Origin: Clostridia bacterium
GTDB taxonomy: Bacteria; Bacillota; Clostridia; Christensenellales; Borkfalkiaceae
Direction: 5' to 3'
Length of the DNA stretch: 40,286 nucleotides
Assembly: GCA_017467345.1 (NCBI GenBank)
Contig: JAFTSI010000041.1
Span: forward strand, 1 to 40,286
Shown here: positions 14,857-23,810 of the stretch, in pieces
How positions within the stretch are numbered: position 1 is the first letter of the stretch
Layout: each line of letters opens with the position of its first letter
Program-made: the position numbers and the translations under genes
The notes under the pieces: generated by a model
What the model was told of the DNA's origin: nothing
Databases searched by the model: none
Seen by the model: the letters and a program-made list of their open reading frames with translations, nothing else

Positions 14857-17800
14857 TTATAATTCCCTGTTTTCTTTTGTTATAGGCAGAATATTACCCA
14901 GATAATCAACACTAAATTTTTGAAGGCATTGCAAGTTCCTAATTGAAACTCTTCCCGCATAACTATTATCTGGAAGTATTACGTTTATTCTATCTGAATT
15001 AATATCAAAATTCACATAATAGAAATAACCTTCTGCTAAAGTTTGTGTATCATCTTTGTTTTTACTATTTTTCTTTTCCAACTTAATTCCTTGTTTATTG
15101 CGAATATACACAGGCTCATTATGATAAAGCGAAAATAAAAATTCAAAAGTATTATCAAATTCTATACCACTTGCATCTTTGTTTGGCAAGCGGTTAGCGT
15201 AAACGTCGCCCATATAAACGGGAATTGCGTAATATTTGCCGTTTTTAGAGAAAACGTCTATACGATACATACTATCGTTAGCGGCAAATCCCTTGTTTTT
15301 GGTTAGTTTTACGCCTAGTGATTGTTTTTCAGCTATTTTTACTGAACGAACTATATTTCCGTTAGTGCCATCAGATTTAGGTTTATAAACGGGGTTTTCA
15401 AAGGCTTTTTCGGCATCACCATCAAAATCAATTAATATTGACAATAGTTTTTGATAAAGTAGTTTATCATCTTCTTTACGATAATAGCCTTCAATTTCAG
15501 TTTTGTTCTTATTAAGTTTCAATTTTTTTAATGGAACGCGTGTTACAACTATGCCTTGCTCATCATAATGCTTTGCCGAACGAATTGTGGCTTGATGAAT
15601 ACTGCCAGTTTTCTTTCTTCTTGACATACGGCTAATAAAAATTGGCGAAAGGGCATCTAAATCTTGGTCGCTATAGCCTTGTTTAATGAAAAAATCTAAA
15701 TAGTATTTTGGGTCGGCTGCAAGGCGGAAAGTAAGTTCCTTTGAAAAGCCTTCGTAGGGTTGTTTAACTTTACCACCCAAATCTTCTAAAAACACCTTTT
15801 CTGTTATTATTTCTCCAGTTTCGTAGTCGGTAAAATTACCACCAGATTTAATAAAGCGTTCCTTGTTTTGATGAAACTTTGTTATTTTTTGGATTAAACC
15901 ATCGGTAACACAAGCGATAACAGTTGCATCTAATGCGTGGTGTTTATCGCCATCTTCTCTAACCTTGTTTAAGCCCCAAACTTTTCGCAAGTATGAAGTT
16001 ATTTTGCCGTTTAAGGCTATAACTTTCTTCTTTTGAGAAAGTGATGAAGATTTAAACAATAAATGGTCTTTTATTATTCCATGAACGACAGAAGTTATAT
16101 ATTTGGTATCGTTTAGATTGCGCTCTTTCCAAGCCTTAGCGTCATCTTCGGTAAACTTCTTCTTTAATAAGCGTTGGGTTTTTGCTCTATTGCCTCTATA
16201 CTGTGCTAAAACAAAGTTTTCATATACTTGCCATCTGGTTTCATCACTACCAAAGTATTCATAAGGCAATCTGTTTCGTTTATCTTGATTTTCTTTCGTT
16301 AATACTAAAACTTTATTGTTAAAACTATCATCAAAAGATTTTGAGTAAGGTATGATATGGTCAACTTGAACATAGTTTGGCTCAAATAATCTATCCTTTT
16401 CTATAGGCTTTAAGCTATACGCGCATTTACCACCTTGTTCTTCACACAAACGATACACCAAAATATCTTTACCTGTTGGCGATACTATTCCAAACTCCGT
16501 TTTTAAGAGTTCTATTATTCCTTCGTTCTCTTGAGCGCGAATTTTATTTTCTTTTTCTATTATGCGGCGCTCTTCAAAAGTTTTTGATAAATCACGCGAT
16601 AATTCTATATTTATAGCAATAGGCGAACCATATTTGATTATGATTGCATTTATTACTTTAATAGTTTGCGACACGGCTCGCTTTACTACTGGAAATTTTA
16701 TTTCTTGAACGCGTTCAAACACTTCTTTTGTGTTAAGAAGTTGTGTTTGAGTGGCATCAGCGAACAAATTAGAATGGTCAAAACCAGCCAAAGAACAGGC
16801 TTCGCTATATTTCTTACCTTGTTCTAAATAAGGCAAGATTTGTTTTAAGAACTTTATACTTGTTCTTGCAAACTTCACACAATTTAATGAAAGTAGATTC
16901 TCTATTTCTTCTTCGCTTAAAAGATTTAAAGATTTTAAGTTTTCTCTTCTACGGTCATCACTTTTATATTTAGATAAAATATCTGCTATATTATCAAGCA
17001 AGTATATATTATTAGCATTTTCTTTGTTCAACTCTTTTCTTATATCATAACTTCGTTGCATTGAGAAAAGTTTAGTTTTCTTTTCAATTTCTGATGATGG
17101 TTTTTGATTAGAATAGGTTACCAAATTAAATGTTACATCTGCTTCTAACGATAATGCTTTCTTTACTCCAGTAAAAGTTAATTCTTTTTTTGTTCTTGCC
17201 AAATCGTATAATAAATCTTTTTCAATTTGTGTTAAACTTCTACTATTTCCGTTACTTTCAATTTTTAAGTTGTTGATTTTTTGTAGTGCCGTGCTATATT
17301 CAAAAGTATACGACGATTTTGGCGCACACTGTTCACCCTTTATAAATGAACAAGTGCCGATGGCAAAACCACCACGATATTTACTTGGCGCACCAGGACC
17401 TTCATCAAAGTTCCTATTAGTATAAAAGATTTCTATATATTCTTCTATAAAATCTTTGGTTATCTTTCCATAACTTTGTTGTTTTTCTAATATTGCAAGT
17501 ATTTCGGCTTTTATATCATTACGCATAAAGCAGTTTTCATAACTATCTTCTTTGTTGCGAGTGGTATATGTTTTTTTGCCATTTTCATAGTGAAAATACT
17601 TTTCATCTTTATAAAGCATTTCACCTATAGTTCTATACCCTGAATCCCTTAGTTTTGCAGAGTTTGCACTTGTCGCTTTTAAAAGTTCGCCACCCTCTTT
17701 AGATCGGCTTTCAGACTTCCTATTAGACAAAAAACCACGATGTTTTACAAAATATAAAAGCAACCTTCCAACTTCTTCAAGTGATAACTTTTCATTTAAC

Positions 17801-18108
17801 CCACGATAGCGTAATTCATATATATCACTTGTGCTTAGTTGTGATTTTTCTGCCGTTTCTTTACTAAAAGTTTTCTCTAATAAATCAAGCACCCTTTTTT
17901 TTCTTAAAGCACTTCTTCTCAATCTTCTTCTTGCACCACGAAACATTCGGCGTTCTTCTGCTAAAGACCCCCCTTGACTTGGTTCTGCTTTATCAAATAT
18001 GCGAACGCCTAAGGCTTTTATTTGTATCGGTTCGCCATGCGCATCTGTTTCTATTATAGAGTAGCCTACTGATGCTATCCCTATATCTAACCCTAATCTA
18101 TAATTCAT
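14857..18108 (-). CDS. cas9: CRISPR-associated endonuclease Cas9, compact type II-C
   Basis: 1083 residues, within the 950-1150 range of II-C Cas9 and far below the 1368 of S. pyogenes. RuvC-I GLDIGIASVG has catalytic Asp8; an arginine-rich bridge helix follows (about 51-75); RuvC-II IELSRDLSK carries Glu502; the HNH motif QVDHIIPYSKSFDDS has Asp583-His584, with Asn607 downstream; RuvC-III HHALDATV has His723/His724 and Asp727. The C-terminal 250 residues (including YYAIPVYMGDVYANRLP) form the wedge and PAM-interacting region. All catalytic residues are present, so the nuclease should be active. GGAGGG precedes the ATG at 18108. The tracrRNA lies directly upstream on the same strand, and no cas1/cas2 follows. 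Confidence 0.97.
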   Translation of the reverse strand: MNYRLGLDIGIASVGYSIIETDAHGEPIQIKALGVRIFDKAEPSQGGSLAEERRMFRGARRRLRRSALRKKRVLDLLEKTFSKETAEKSQLSTSDIYELRYRGLNEKLSLEEVGRLLLYFVKHRGFLSNRKSESRSKEGGELLKATSANSAKLRDSGYRTIGEMLYKDEKYFHYENGKKTYTTRNKEDSYENCFMRNDIKAEILAILEKQQSYGKITKDFIEEYIEIFYTNRNFDEGPGAPSKYRGGFAIGTCSFIKGEQCAPKSSYTFEYSTALQKINNLKIESNGNSRSLTQIEKDLLYDLARTKKELTFTGVKKALSLEADVTFNLVTYSNQKPSSEIEKKTKLFSMQRSYDIRKELNKENANNIYLLDNIADILSKYKSDDRRRENLKSLNLLSEEEIENLLSLNCVKFARTSIKFLKQILPYLEQGKKYSEACSLAGFDHSNLFADATQTQLLNTKEVFERVQEIKFPVVKRAVSQTIKVINAIIIKYGSPIAINIELSRDLSKTFEERRIIEKENKIRAQENEGIIELLKTEFGIVSPTGKDILVYRLCEEQGGKCAYSLKPIEKDRLFEPNYVQVDHIIPYSKSFDDSFNNKVLVLTKENQDKRNRLPYEYFGSDETRWQVYENFVLAQYRGNRAKTQRLLKKKFTEDDAKAWKERNLNDTKYITSVVHGIIKDHLLFKSSSLSQKKKVIALNGKITSYLRKVWGLNKVREDGDKHHALDATVIACVTDGLIQKITKFHQNKERFIKSGGNFTDYETGEIITEKVFLEDLGGKVKQPYEGFSKELTFRLAADPKYYLDFFIKQGYSDQDLDALSPIFISRMSRRKKTGSIHQATIRSAKHYDEQGIVVTRVPLKKLKLNKNKTEIEGYYRKEDDKLLYQKLLSILIDFDGDAEKAFENPVYKPKSDGTNGNIVRSVKIAEKQSLGVKLTKNKGFAANDSMYRIDVFSKNGKYYAIPVYMGDVYANRLPNKDASGIEFDNTFEFLFSLYHNEPVYIRNKQGIKLEKKNSKNKDDTQTLAEGYFYYVNFDINSDRINVILPDNSYAGRVSIRNLQCLQKFSVDYLGNILPITKENREL

Positions 18109-18120
18109 ATTCCCTCCTAT

Positions 18121-18215
18121 AAAAAGATATTCCCGCGTCTACGACACGGGAATAGAGCTTTCGGCATAAAGCCTTATTTTAGTAACCTTTTATTGTTTGG
18201 TATGGTATAGTTACT
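18121..18215 (-). ncRNA. tracrRNA, forming the leader of cas9
   Basis: Read on the minus strand, the anti-repeat (18177-18209) includes ACCATACCAAACAATAAAAG and ends ACTAAAAT, complementary to most of the CRISPR repeat with a small bulge opposite TTCCC. It continues AAGGCTTTATGCCGAAAGCTC, a nexus-like hairpin as in II-C tracrRNAs. The end is the 11-bp stem ATTCCCGTGTC/GACGCGGGAAT (18129-18153) followed by ATATCTTTTT, a terminator. A consensus promoter lies upstream. The 5' end at about 18215 is inferred from that promoter. The 3' end falls only about 12 bases before the cas9 start codon. Confidence 0.88.
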
Positions 18216-18221
18216 ATTTTT

Positions 18222-18250
18222 ATTTTACACTATTTTTTCTTTTGTGTCAA
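18222..18250 (-). promoter_or_regulatory. Promoter of tracrRNA (and probably cas9)
   Basis: On the minus strand TTGACA (18245-18250) and TAAAAT (18222-18227) with a 17-bp spacer. No other promoter can fit between the tracrRNA terminator and cas9, so this one probably drives both. Confidence 0.75.
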
Positions 18251-18280
18251 TACCTTTTTTTATTTTGTATAATTATACAT

Positions 18281-18868
18281 TTACTTTTTTATAAAAAACT
18301 CTTTGCCGTGCTTGCAGATTGGGCAAATATAATCTTCGGGCAAAACTTCGCCGTCATAAGTATAATTACATATTTTGCAAGTCCATTTACCCTTGCTTTC
18401 GGGTTTGGGTTTTACCGACTTAAAGTATTCATCATAAGTTAAAGAGTTTATATCGTTTAAAACTTGTTCTTCGGTGATTTCGGCTATAAAGCATATGTGC
18501 GTGTCTAATTCGGTTTTAGACACTACCTTGCAAGATATAAATGCGTTGGTATTTTCAGTTATATACGGCAAGCCGTTTTTAGACATTTTAAAAGCCGTGA
18601 AACCTGTAAACTTTTGGGTGGTTTTGCCACTTGAAAAACCAAACCTTTCAAAAAGCGAAAAATCGGCTTTTTCGTTTATTATTGAAACATTAAAAACACC
18701 TGTTTCTTCTATCATTTTTGTGGTGTAGTTATCTTTATTTACAGTTATGCTTACGCGTGTTGGCGCGCTTTGAACTTGCGACAAGGTGTTTATTATACAA
18801 CCGTTAAACTTGTTTGTTCTTGCAGTTAATACATATAATCCATAACTAATTTTAAATAGTGCTTGCAT
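18281..18868 (-). CDS. hrb: High-molecular-weight rubredoxin: flavin reductase domain plus rubredoxin
   Basis: 195 residues from MQALFKISYGLYVLTA at 18868, chosen for AGGGG just upstream. Residues 1-150 form an FMN-binding flavin-reductase-like domain (TLSQVQSAPTRVSITVNKDN is a typical stretch). Residues about 160-195 are a short rubredoxin-like domain with CKIC and CPIC iron ligands. In Moorella and other Clostridia the Hrb protein passes electrons from NAD(P)H or ferredoxin to flavodiiron proteins that remove oxygen or nitric oxide. No flavodiiron protein is encoded here. The gene follows the CRISPR locus on the same strand but has separate functions. Confidence 0.88.
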   Translation of the reverse strand: MQALFKISYGLYVLTARTNKFNGCIINTLSQVQSAPTRVSITVNKDNYTTKMIEETGVFNVSIINEKADFSLFERFGFSSGKTTQKFTGFTAFKMSKNGLPYITENTNAFISCKVVSKTELDTHICFIAEITEEQVLNDINSLTYDEYFKSVKPKPESKGKWTCKICNYTYDGEVLPEDYICPICKHGKEFFIKK

Positions 18869-18949
18869 TTTATTGCCCCTATGTTTTTTATTTAAAATTA
18901 TTATATCATATTTTTTTTGCTTTGAAAACCACACTATTAAAATATATAA

Positions 18950-19024
18950 CTATTTTTTTGAGTTTTTAATCATTATATCTACAAACCCTATTGCAAAGCC
19001 TATTAAACAAAAAACCGCAGTCAT
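18950..19024 (-). CDS. Possible 24-residue hydrophobic peptide
   Basis: MTAVFCLIGFAIGFVDIMIKNSKK is not given in full elsewhere; the ORF starts MTAVFCLIGFAIGF and ends in a basic tail. An AAGGAG site (19034-19039) lies 9 bases before the ATG. One membrane helix spans most of the peptide. Short length means chance cannot be excluded. It could be a single-helix membrane peptide or type I toxin-like product. Confidence 0.35.
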   Translation of the reverse strand: MTAVFCLIGFAIGFVDIMIKNSKK

Positions 19025-19108
19025 TAAAAAAATCTCCTTGTTTTTTAATTACAAGAAGATTTTAACGCATTAACTTGACACAAGCCTGTCATAATATAAA
19101 ATTATTTT

Positions 19109-19636
19109 TTAAATTTTTGGGGTTAAACCTAAATATGCACATATTTGCATAGAAAATTCAAAAGCACTTTTTGGGCCGTTGGCCGTTATTATGTTGCCAT
19201 CTATTTCTACACTTTTTGCCGTGTAAGTTGCGCCTGAGTTTTTTATTGTGTTAATAAAATCTTGCGCTGGAAAGCAGGTTAGATTTTTGCCGTTTGTTAG
19301 GTTATGGGTTGCAAGCACCACGGCAGGTGATGCGCAAATTGCAGATACCATTTTATTATTTTCAAGCAAATGTTTTATAAAGTCTATTGCCATTTTTGAG
19401 TTTGATATGTTAGTTGCGCCTGGCATTCCACCTGGGATTACAACGCCATCATAATCGGCAAAGTTAATTTCATTTATCACTTTATCGGCTATAATTTCTA
19501 CACCGTGCGAACATTTTACCGTTTTTTCGGTTACTGATACTACATCTACGATAATGTTTGCGCGCCTTAAAATATCTATGGGGGTTATGGTTTCAATTTC
19601 TTCGCTACCGTTTGCGATAAATACTGCTATTTTCAT
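19109..19636 (-). CDS. DJ-1/PfpI family protein (glyoxalase III/deglycase-like)
   Basis: 175 residues. The nucleophile elbow is AICASPAVVLATH with Cys101, the conserved Glu15 lies in GSEEIET, and PGGMPGATN precedes the elbow. This pattern matches the YajL/ThiJ branch of DJ-1, proposed to detoxify methylglyoxal or repair glycated proteins and nucleotides; the exact activity is debated. AAGGAAT precedes the ATG. The gene is divergent from the U32 family gene and appears to be transcribed alone. Confidence 0.88.
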   Translation of the reverse strand: MKIAVFIANGSEEIETITPIDILRRANIIVDVVSVTEKTVKCSHGVEIIADKVINEINFADYDGVVIPGGMPGATNISNSKMAIDFIKHLLENNKMVSAICASPAVVLATHNLTNGKNLTCFPAQDFINTIKNSGATYTAKSVEIDGNIITANGPKSAFEFSMQICAYLGLTPKI

Positions 19637-19711
19637 TTTTTTATTCCTTACTCTTTTTTATTAAGATACATCATTAATGCCCTTAAAGTCAATATTTGCC
19701 AAAATAAAAGT

Positions 19712-19739
19712 TTGAATTATTTATAATTTATGTTATACT
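19712..19739 (+). promoter_or_regulatory. Promoter of the U32 family gene, probably leaderless
   Basis: TTGAAT (19712-19717), 16-bp spacer, TATACT (19734-19739). The ATG begins 7 bases after the -10, where transcription should start, and no ribosome binding site is present. Confidence 0.55.
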
Positions 19740-19745
19740 TTAATT

Positions 19746-21746
19746 ATGAAGTTATTATCACCTGTTCAAAACATACAAGGGCTTAATGCTGCCATTTATA
19801 ACGGCGCTGATGAAGTGTATTTGGGTATTAATGAGTTTAATGCAAGAAACAATACCCAAGGCTTTACCTTAGAAACGCTTAAAGATGCAGTAGTTAAGGC
19901 GCATATTTTTGGCGTTAAGGTTAACCTTGCTATTAATATTTTGTTTAGTGATGATGAGTTGCAGTCTGCCCTAAACACTTTAATCTGCGCGTATAATCTT
20001 GGCGTAGATGCTTTTATCGTGCAAGATTTAGGGCTTGCTAAAATTGTTTATGAAAACTACCCCGATATTGTTTTACACGCAAGCACGCAAATGGGTATTC
20101 ATAACCTTGAGGGGGTTAGGTTTTTAGAAAAGTATGGGTTTAAGCGCGTGGTTTTGGCGCGCGAAACACCACTTAGTGAGATTAAGCGAATTAGGGATAA
20201 TAGTGATATTGAGATTGAATACTTTGCTCACGGTGCGCTTTGCGTTAGTTTTTCGGGGAACTGTTATTTGAGTTCTGCGCTTTTAGGCGCAAGTGGAAAC
20301 CGTGGTAGGTGCAAGCAGTTATGCCGTTTGCCCTATTCCCTTTTAAGTGGCGATAAAACTGTTAAAAAGGGATACCTTTTAAGCGCAAAGGATTTTTGCA
20401 CTATTGATAAACTTAATGAACTTAAAGATGCAGGAGTTTCGGTGCTTAAAATTGAGGGCAGGGCGCGTAGAAACTATTATGTTGCTAAAATTACTAATGC
20501 GTATAGACGGGCGATTGATGGGCTTAGTTATAATCAAAAGGAAATTGACCTTGCTTTTAATAGGGGCTACACTTTTGGGTATTTTGAAAATAAAAGCATT
20601 ATTAACAGTAAAAACCAAAACCACATAGGCATTAGTTTGGGAAAAATTGTTAAAATTAATGGTGGAAAGAAGTTTAACGAAGTGTTTTTTAATGCTAAAA
20701 CTGATGTTTCTAAGGGTTCTACCATTAAGGTTTTTGATAGTTTAGAAAGGGAAAAAACTACCCTATCTGCCTTTGACATAAATAAAGTTAGTGATAATAT
20801 GTATAGGCTAACCACCACTCAAAACCTTGCAGTTGGCGATAGTTTAAGGCTTATTGCCGACGGCGAAGAAGAAAGGTTAGCAGAGTTATTTATGCCAAAA
20901 AAGAGTGTTGATATTGAACTTGAAGTTATAGAAAATAAAGAGATTGTTGCCTATATTAACACGCCTTTTGGAAGGGAAAAAATACTTGGCGAAGTGGCGC
21001 AAAAATCTATTAACTCTCCCCTACAAAAAGAGCAGTTTTTAGAGTGCTTTAATAAAAGCGATTTGTTTACTCCAAACATTTCATTTTTAAGGTTTGAAAA
21101 TGTGTTTTTGCCAAAGTCAAAACTTAACCAGTTTAGAAGAAATGTTTATGAAAAATTAGTTAATTCTTACTTTGATTTTTACAGAAAAAACAAAAGCACA
21201 CAAACACTTAAAATCGCAAGTAAAAACCTTGATTTTTACGAATATGAAATAGTTGACAAAATAAAGGATAATTACACTAAAAAGTTTGTTATTTATTCGC
21301 CTGAAAGTTATAGCGAAGTTGAAGTAGAAAAGTTTATTAAGTCTTGCAAAAATTGTGGTAAAACGCCATTACTTGATTTGCCTAATTTTGCGCTTGAAAA
21401 GGATATAATTTTGCTTAAAAAAATTATTGAAAAAACTGGCATTAAAACGGTGGCTAATAACTACTATGCTTTTAGTATCGCTAACATTGCAGTTATAGGC
21501 GCAGGGCTAAACTGCTATAACTCTTACACGGCAAGCATATTTAACCTGCCATTTATATCGGCAGAAAGTGGAAAATGGGACTTCCCGTTAATGACTTTTA
21601 GGCATTGCCCCGTAAAAGAGCATTTAGGTGGGAATTGTGATAAATGTTTATATAATGATGGGTTAAAACTTAAAGCCGAAAACGGAAAGTGTTTTGAGAT
21701 TAAGCGAAAAAAACTTTCTACTTGCACTTTCTATTTAACCGATTAA
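19746..21746 (+). CDS. U32 family protein (RlhA/YhbU-like hydroxylation protein)
   Basis: 666 residues. The N-terminal half is a barrel with GADEVYLGINEFNARN (about 21-36) and the signature EYFAHGALCVSFSGNCYLSS then GNRGRCKQLCRLPYSLL, supplying cysteines conserved in the family. The C-terminal half has a DUF3656-like domain and ends with HCPVKE, GNCDKC and a final STCTF, which suggest iron-sulfur ligands. U32 proteins were called peptidases, but E. coli RlhA hydroxylates 23S rRNA C2501 and TrhP hydroxylates tRNA uridine 34, so RNA modification is the more likely role. No ribosome binding site precedes the ATG. Confidence 0.9.
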   Translation: MKLLSPVQNIQGLNAAIYNGADEVYLGINEFNARNNTQGFTLETLKDAVVKAHIFGVKVNLAINILFSDDELQSALNTLICAYNLGVDAFIVQDLGLAKIVYENYPDIVLHASTQMGIHNLEGVRFLEKYGFKRVVLARETPLSEIKRIRDNSDIEIEYFAHGALCVSFSGNCYLSSALLGASGNRGRCKQLCRLPYSLLSGDKTVKKGYLLSAKDFCTIDKLNELKDAGVSVLKIEGRARRNYYVAKITNAYRRAIDGLSYNQKEIDLAFNRGYTFGYFENKSIINSKNQNHIGISLGKIVKINGGKKFNEVFFNAKTDVSKGSTIKVFDSLEREKTTLSAFDINKVSDNMYRLTTTQNLAVGDSLRLIADGEEERLAELFMPKKSVDIELEVIENKEIVAYINTPFGREKILGEVAQKSINSPLQKEQFLECFNKSDLFTPNISFLRFENVFLPKSKLNQFRRNVYEKLVNSYFDFYRKNKSTQTLKIASKNLDFYEYEIVDKIKDNYTKKFVIYSPESYSEVEVEKFIKSCKNCGKTPLLDLPNFALEKDIILLKKIIEKTGIKTVANNYYAFSIANIAVIGAGLNCYNSYTASIFNLPFISAESGKWDFPLMTFRHCPVKEHLGGNCDKCLYNDGLKLKAENGKCFEIKRKKLSTCTFYLTD

Positions 21747-21751
21747 TTTAT

Positions 21752-21782
21752 GGCGCTACCCTTTTAAGGTGGCGCTTTTTTG
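21752..21782 (+). terminator. Terminator of the U32 family gene
   Basis: GCGCTACC pairs with GGTGGCGC (one G-T pair) around CTTTTAA, followed by TTTTTT. Confidence 0.8.
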
Positions 21783-21843
21783 GTTTATAGGGGGCATTTT
21801 TAAATATTTATTTAAAAAAAGGCGATTTTTGAAAAATTAACCA

Positions 21844-21872
21844 TTGACATATATTGTTTTTTTTGTTAAACT
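21844..21872 (+). promoter_or_regulatory. Promoter of the AAA+/zinc-ribbon operon
   Basis: TTGACA (21844-21849) and TAAACT (21867-21872) with a 17-bp spacer. A second possible -10, TATAAT, lies at 21892-21897. Confidence 0.5.
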
Positions 21873-21885
21873 ATTTAATAGTTTA
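21867..21885. promoter_or_regulatory. Palindrome TAAACTATTTAATAGTTTA, possible operator
   Basis: A perfect 9-bp inverted repeat around one central base, overlapping the -10 region of the operon promoter. A repressor bound here would block transcription. No regulator gene is adjacent. Confidence 0.4.
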
Positions 21886-21938
21886 TTATTGTATAATAGG
21901 CTTAATAGGAAAATAATTTGTAGGAGATGCGGATTTTT

Positions 21939-23807
21939 ATGGAAAATAAGAAAAAATCATCCGGTTCATTGCTTATCAAAGCATTGAAGTCACCTATCTT
22001 CCGTAACTTACTTCTTTTCACTTTAATGTCGGTTGCGATATTTACCATTTTACTTTTTGACCCACATAATGTTTTGCGCGAAAAATGGTTCCCCTTCTTA
22101 ACGCAAAGTAAGTTCGTGAAAGATGTAGTAACCTTTTTGAAAATTGACGAGGTTTTCAACTACGGCAGAGAATCGTGGTATATCTTTATTTGTATTATCG
22201 CGTTCGTTGGCGTGTTGGTAATCGGCGATATTTTTAGAAGGTTTATCATTAACGCTATCGTTGATAAAAAGAGTTACGACGAAGTTAACGAAAAAAAGGC
22301 TAAAAGAAAAGGCAACTTCATTTGGTTTTTAATTATGACCCTTATTTCGGGCTTAATTATCGCTTCTTTCTTTATCTTTGGCGCATTTAAGCACTTTGAC
22401 CCAAGCCAAACTGGTGTTGCAGGTATGTTCATAAACCTTGGTTGGTTTATTTTATACTTTGTAATATTCTTCGTTGTTGCTACACTTGCGTTTATTCTTA
22501 TTTACCTTGCAATTGCGCTTGTATTTACCGTAATCGGATTTATGGTAAACTGCACCGTTTACTGCTATAAACTTCTTAACAGTATTCGTCGTGATGGAAA
22601 ACCCGAAGAAGGTGGCGCTGGCGCAGGTGGTATTGGCGCAGGAACTACCATCAATGTAACTGCAAGCACGGGCGCGTTTGTTAATGCCAAAGGTAAAAAA
22701 GTTCCTATTGACCCCAACGATATGTTCCCCTCTCTTACTGGTATTGATATCGTTGAAGAAGATAATCAAGAATATATTCCTGAAGCAGGCGTAACCCTTG
22801 AAGAGTTTGTTCTTCAATTCCAATCGTTTGCTATCAATAAGTTCAAGATTTACTATGAACTTCCTTTAATCCGTTCATTCGTTGCAGGTTTATCAGTTTC
22901 AAGGCTTTTAGTTTTAGAAGGTCTTAGTGGTACTGGTAAATCAATGATGCCAAGAATGTTTAGTGAATTCACGGGCTGTAAAAAGTTCTTCTCACCTGTT
23001 CAAGCAACTTGGAGAGATAAGAGCGACCTTTTAGGTTTCTATTCTGAATTCACAAAAACTTTTAAAACGACTGACTTCTTACTTAACCTTTACGACGCTA
23101 ACTATTCACGCCGCCCTAACCTTATGGTTCTTGACGAAATGAATATTTCGCGTATTGAATACTATTTTGCAGACTTCTTGTCAATTTTGGAATACCCACC
23201 AGAAGACTGGAAAATTAAAGTTTATGAGCCTGAACTTAACCAAGTTCTTCCCAAGAAACTTGAAGGTGGTTATGCTACTATTCCTGATACCACTTGGTTT
23301 ATTGGAACTGCAAACACCGACGACTCAACCTTTACCATCACCGATAAGGTTTACGACCGTGCAGTTATTCTTGACTTTAACGAAAGGTTCTCACCCATCA
23401 AGAGTGATTATAATAGCGACCCCATTGAAATTAGCGCAGATGAATTAGTTCAAATGTTCAAAGATGCGCAAGCAGACCCAAGCAAGGGTTTAAGCGACGA
23501 AGATACTGCTAAGTTCTTAAAAGTTTGCGATTTCGTTAGCGAAGCGTTTGATATTCGTTTCGGTAACCGTGTTATGGTGCAAATCAATAACTTCGTTCCC
23601 GTTTATGTTGCTATGGGCGGAACAAGAGAAGAAGCGCTTGACTTTATGTTCACTACCAAGGTATTGCGTAAGTTAAGAGGTGTTTACGAAGACTATGTTA
23701 AAGACGAACTATTAAAACTTACCAAACTTCTTAACAGCCTTTACGGAAAGGGCACTTTCAAAATGGCTGAAAAATTCATTGCAAAATTAAATAAAAAGTT
23801 GGTGTAA
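21939..23807 (+). CDS. Membrane-anchored McrB-like AAA+ ATPase
   Basis: 622 residues from MENKKKSSGSLL at 21939; an in-frame ATG at 21927 touches the AGGAG site and is less likely. Four to five hydrophobic helices lie at about residues 24-40, 81-97, 127-150 and 166-208, followed by a glycine/alanine-rich linker. The AAA+ core has Walker A GLSGTGKS (328-335), Walker B LMVLDEMN (395-402) and sensor segment GTANTDDSTF (456-465), as in McrB/MoxR-type ATPases. McrB normally works with McrC, and the next gene starts 3 bp after this stop, so the two probably form a complex at the membrane. The target (DNA, membrane or protein) is unknown. Membrane anchoring is unusual for McrB. Confidence 0.85.
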   Translation: MENKKKSSGSLLIKALKSPIFRNLLLFTLMSVAIFTILLFDPHNVLREKWFPFLTQSKFVKDVVTFLKIDEVFNYGRESWYIFICIIAFVGVLVIGDIFRRFIINAIVDKKSYDEVNEKKAKRKGNFIWFLIMTLISGLIIASFFIFGAFKHFDPSQTGVAGMFINLGWFILYFVIFFVVATLAFILIYLAIALVFTVIGFMVNCTVYCYKLLNSIRRDGKPEEGGAGAGGIGAGTTINVTASTGAFVNAKGKKVPIDPNDMFPSLTGIDIVEEDNQEYIPEAGVTLEEFVLQFQSFAINKFKIYYELPLIRSFVAGLSVSRLLVLEGLSGTGKSMMPRMFSEFTGCKKFFSPVQATWRDKSDLLGFYSEFTKTFKTTDFLLNLYDANYSRRPNLMVLDEMNISRIEYYFADFLSILEYPPEDWKIKVYEPELNQVLPKKLEGGYATIPDTTWFIGTANTDDSTFTITDKVYDRAVILDFNERFSPIKSDYNSDPIEISADELVQMFKDAQADPSKGLSDEDTAKFLKVCDFVSEAFDIRFGNRVMVQINNFVPVYVAMGGTREEALDFMFTTKVLRKLRGVYEDYVKDELLKLTKLLNSLYGKGTFKMAEKFIAKLNKKLV

Positions 23808-23810
23808 TTT

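Noticed and set aside
18177..18212. Extra CRISPR repeat upstream of cas9
   Set aside because: It differs from the repeat at several bases, stands alone, and is the anti-repeat of the tracrRNA read on the minus strand. Its plus-strand TGGTATAGT could act as a promoter but leads to no gene.
19074..19096. Plus-strand promoter-like TTGACA...TAAAAT
   Set aside because: No plus-strand gene or RNA structure follows within 600 bp; AT-rich sequence gives such matches by chance.
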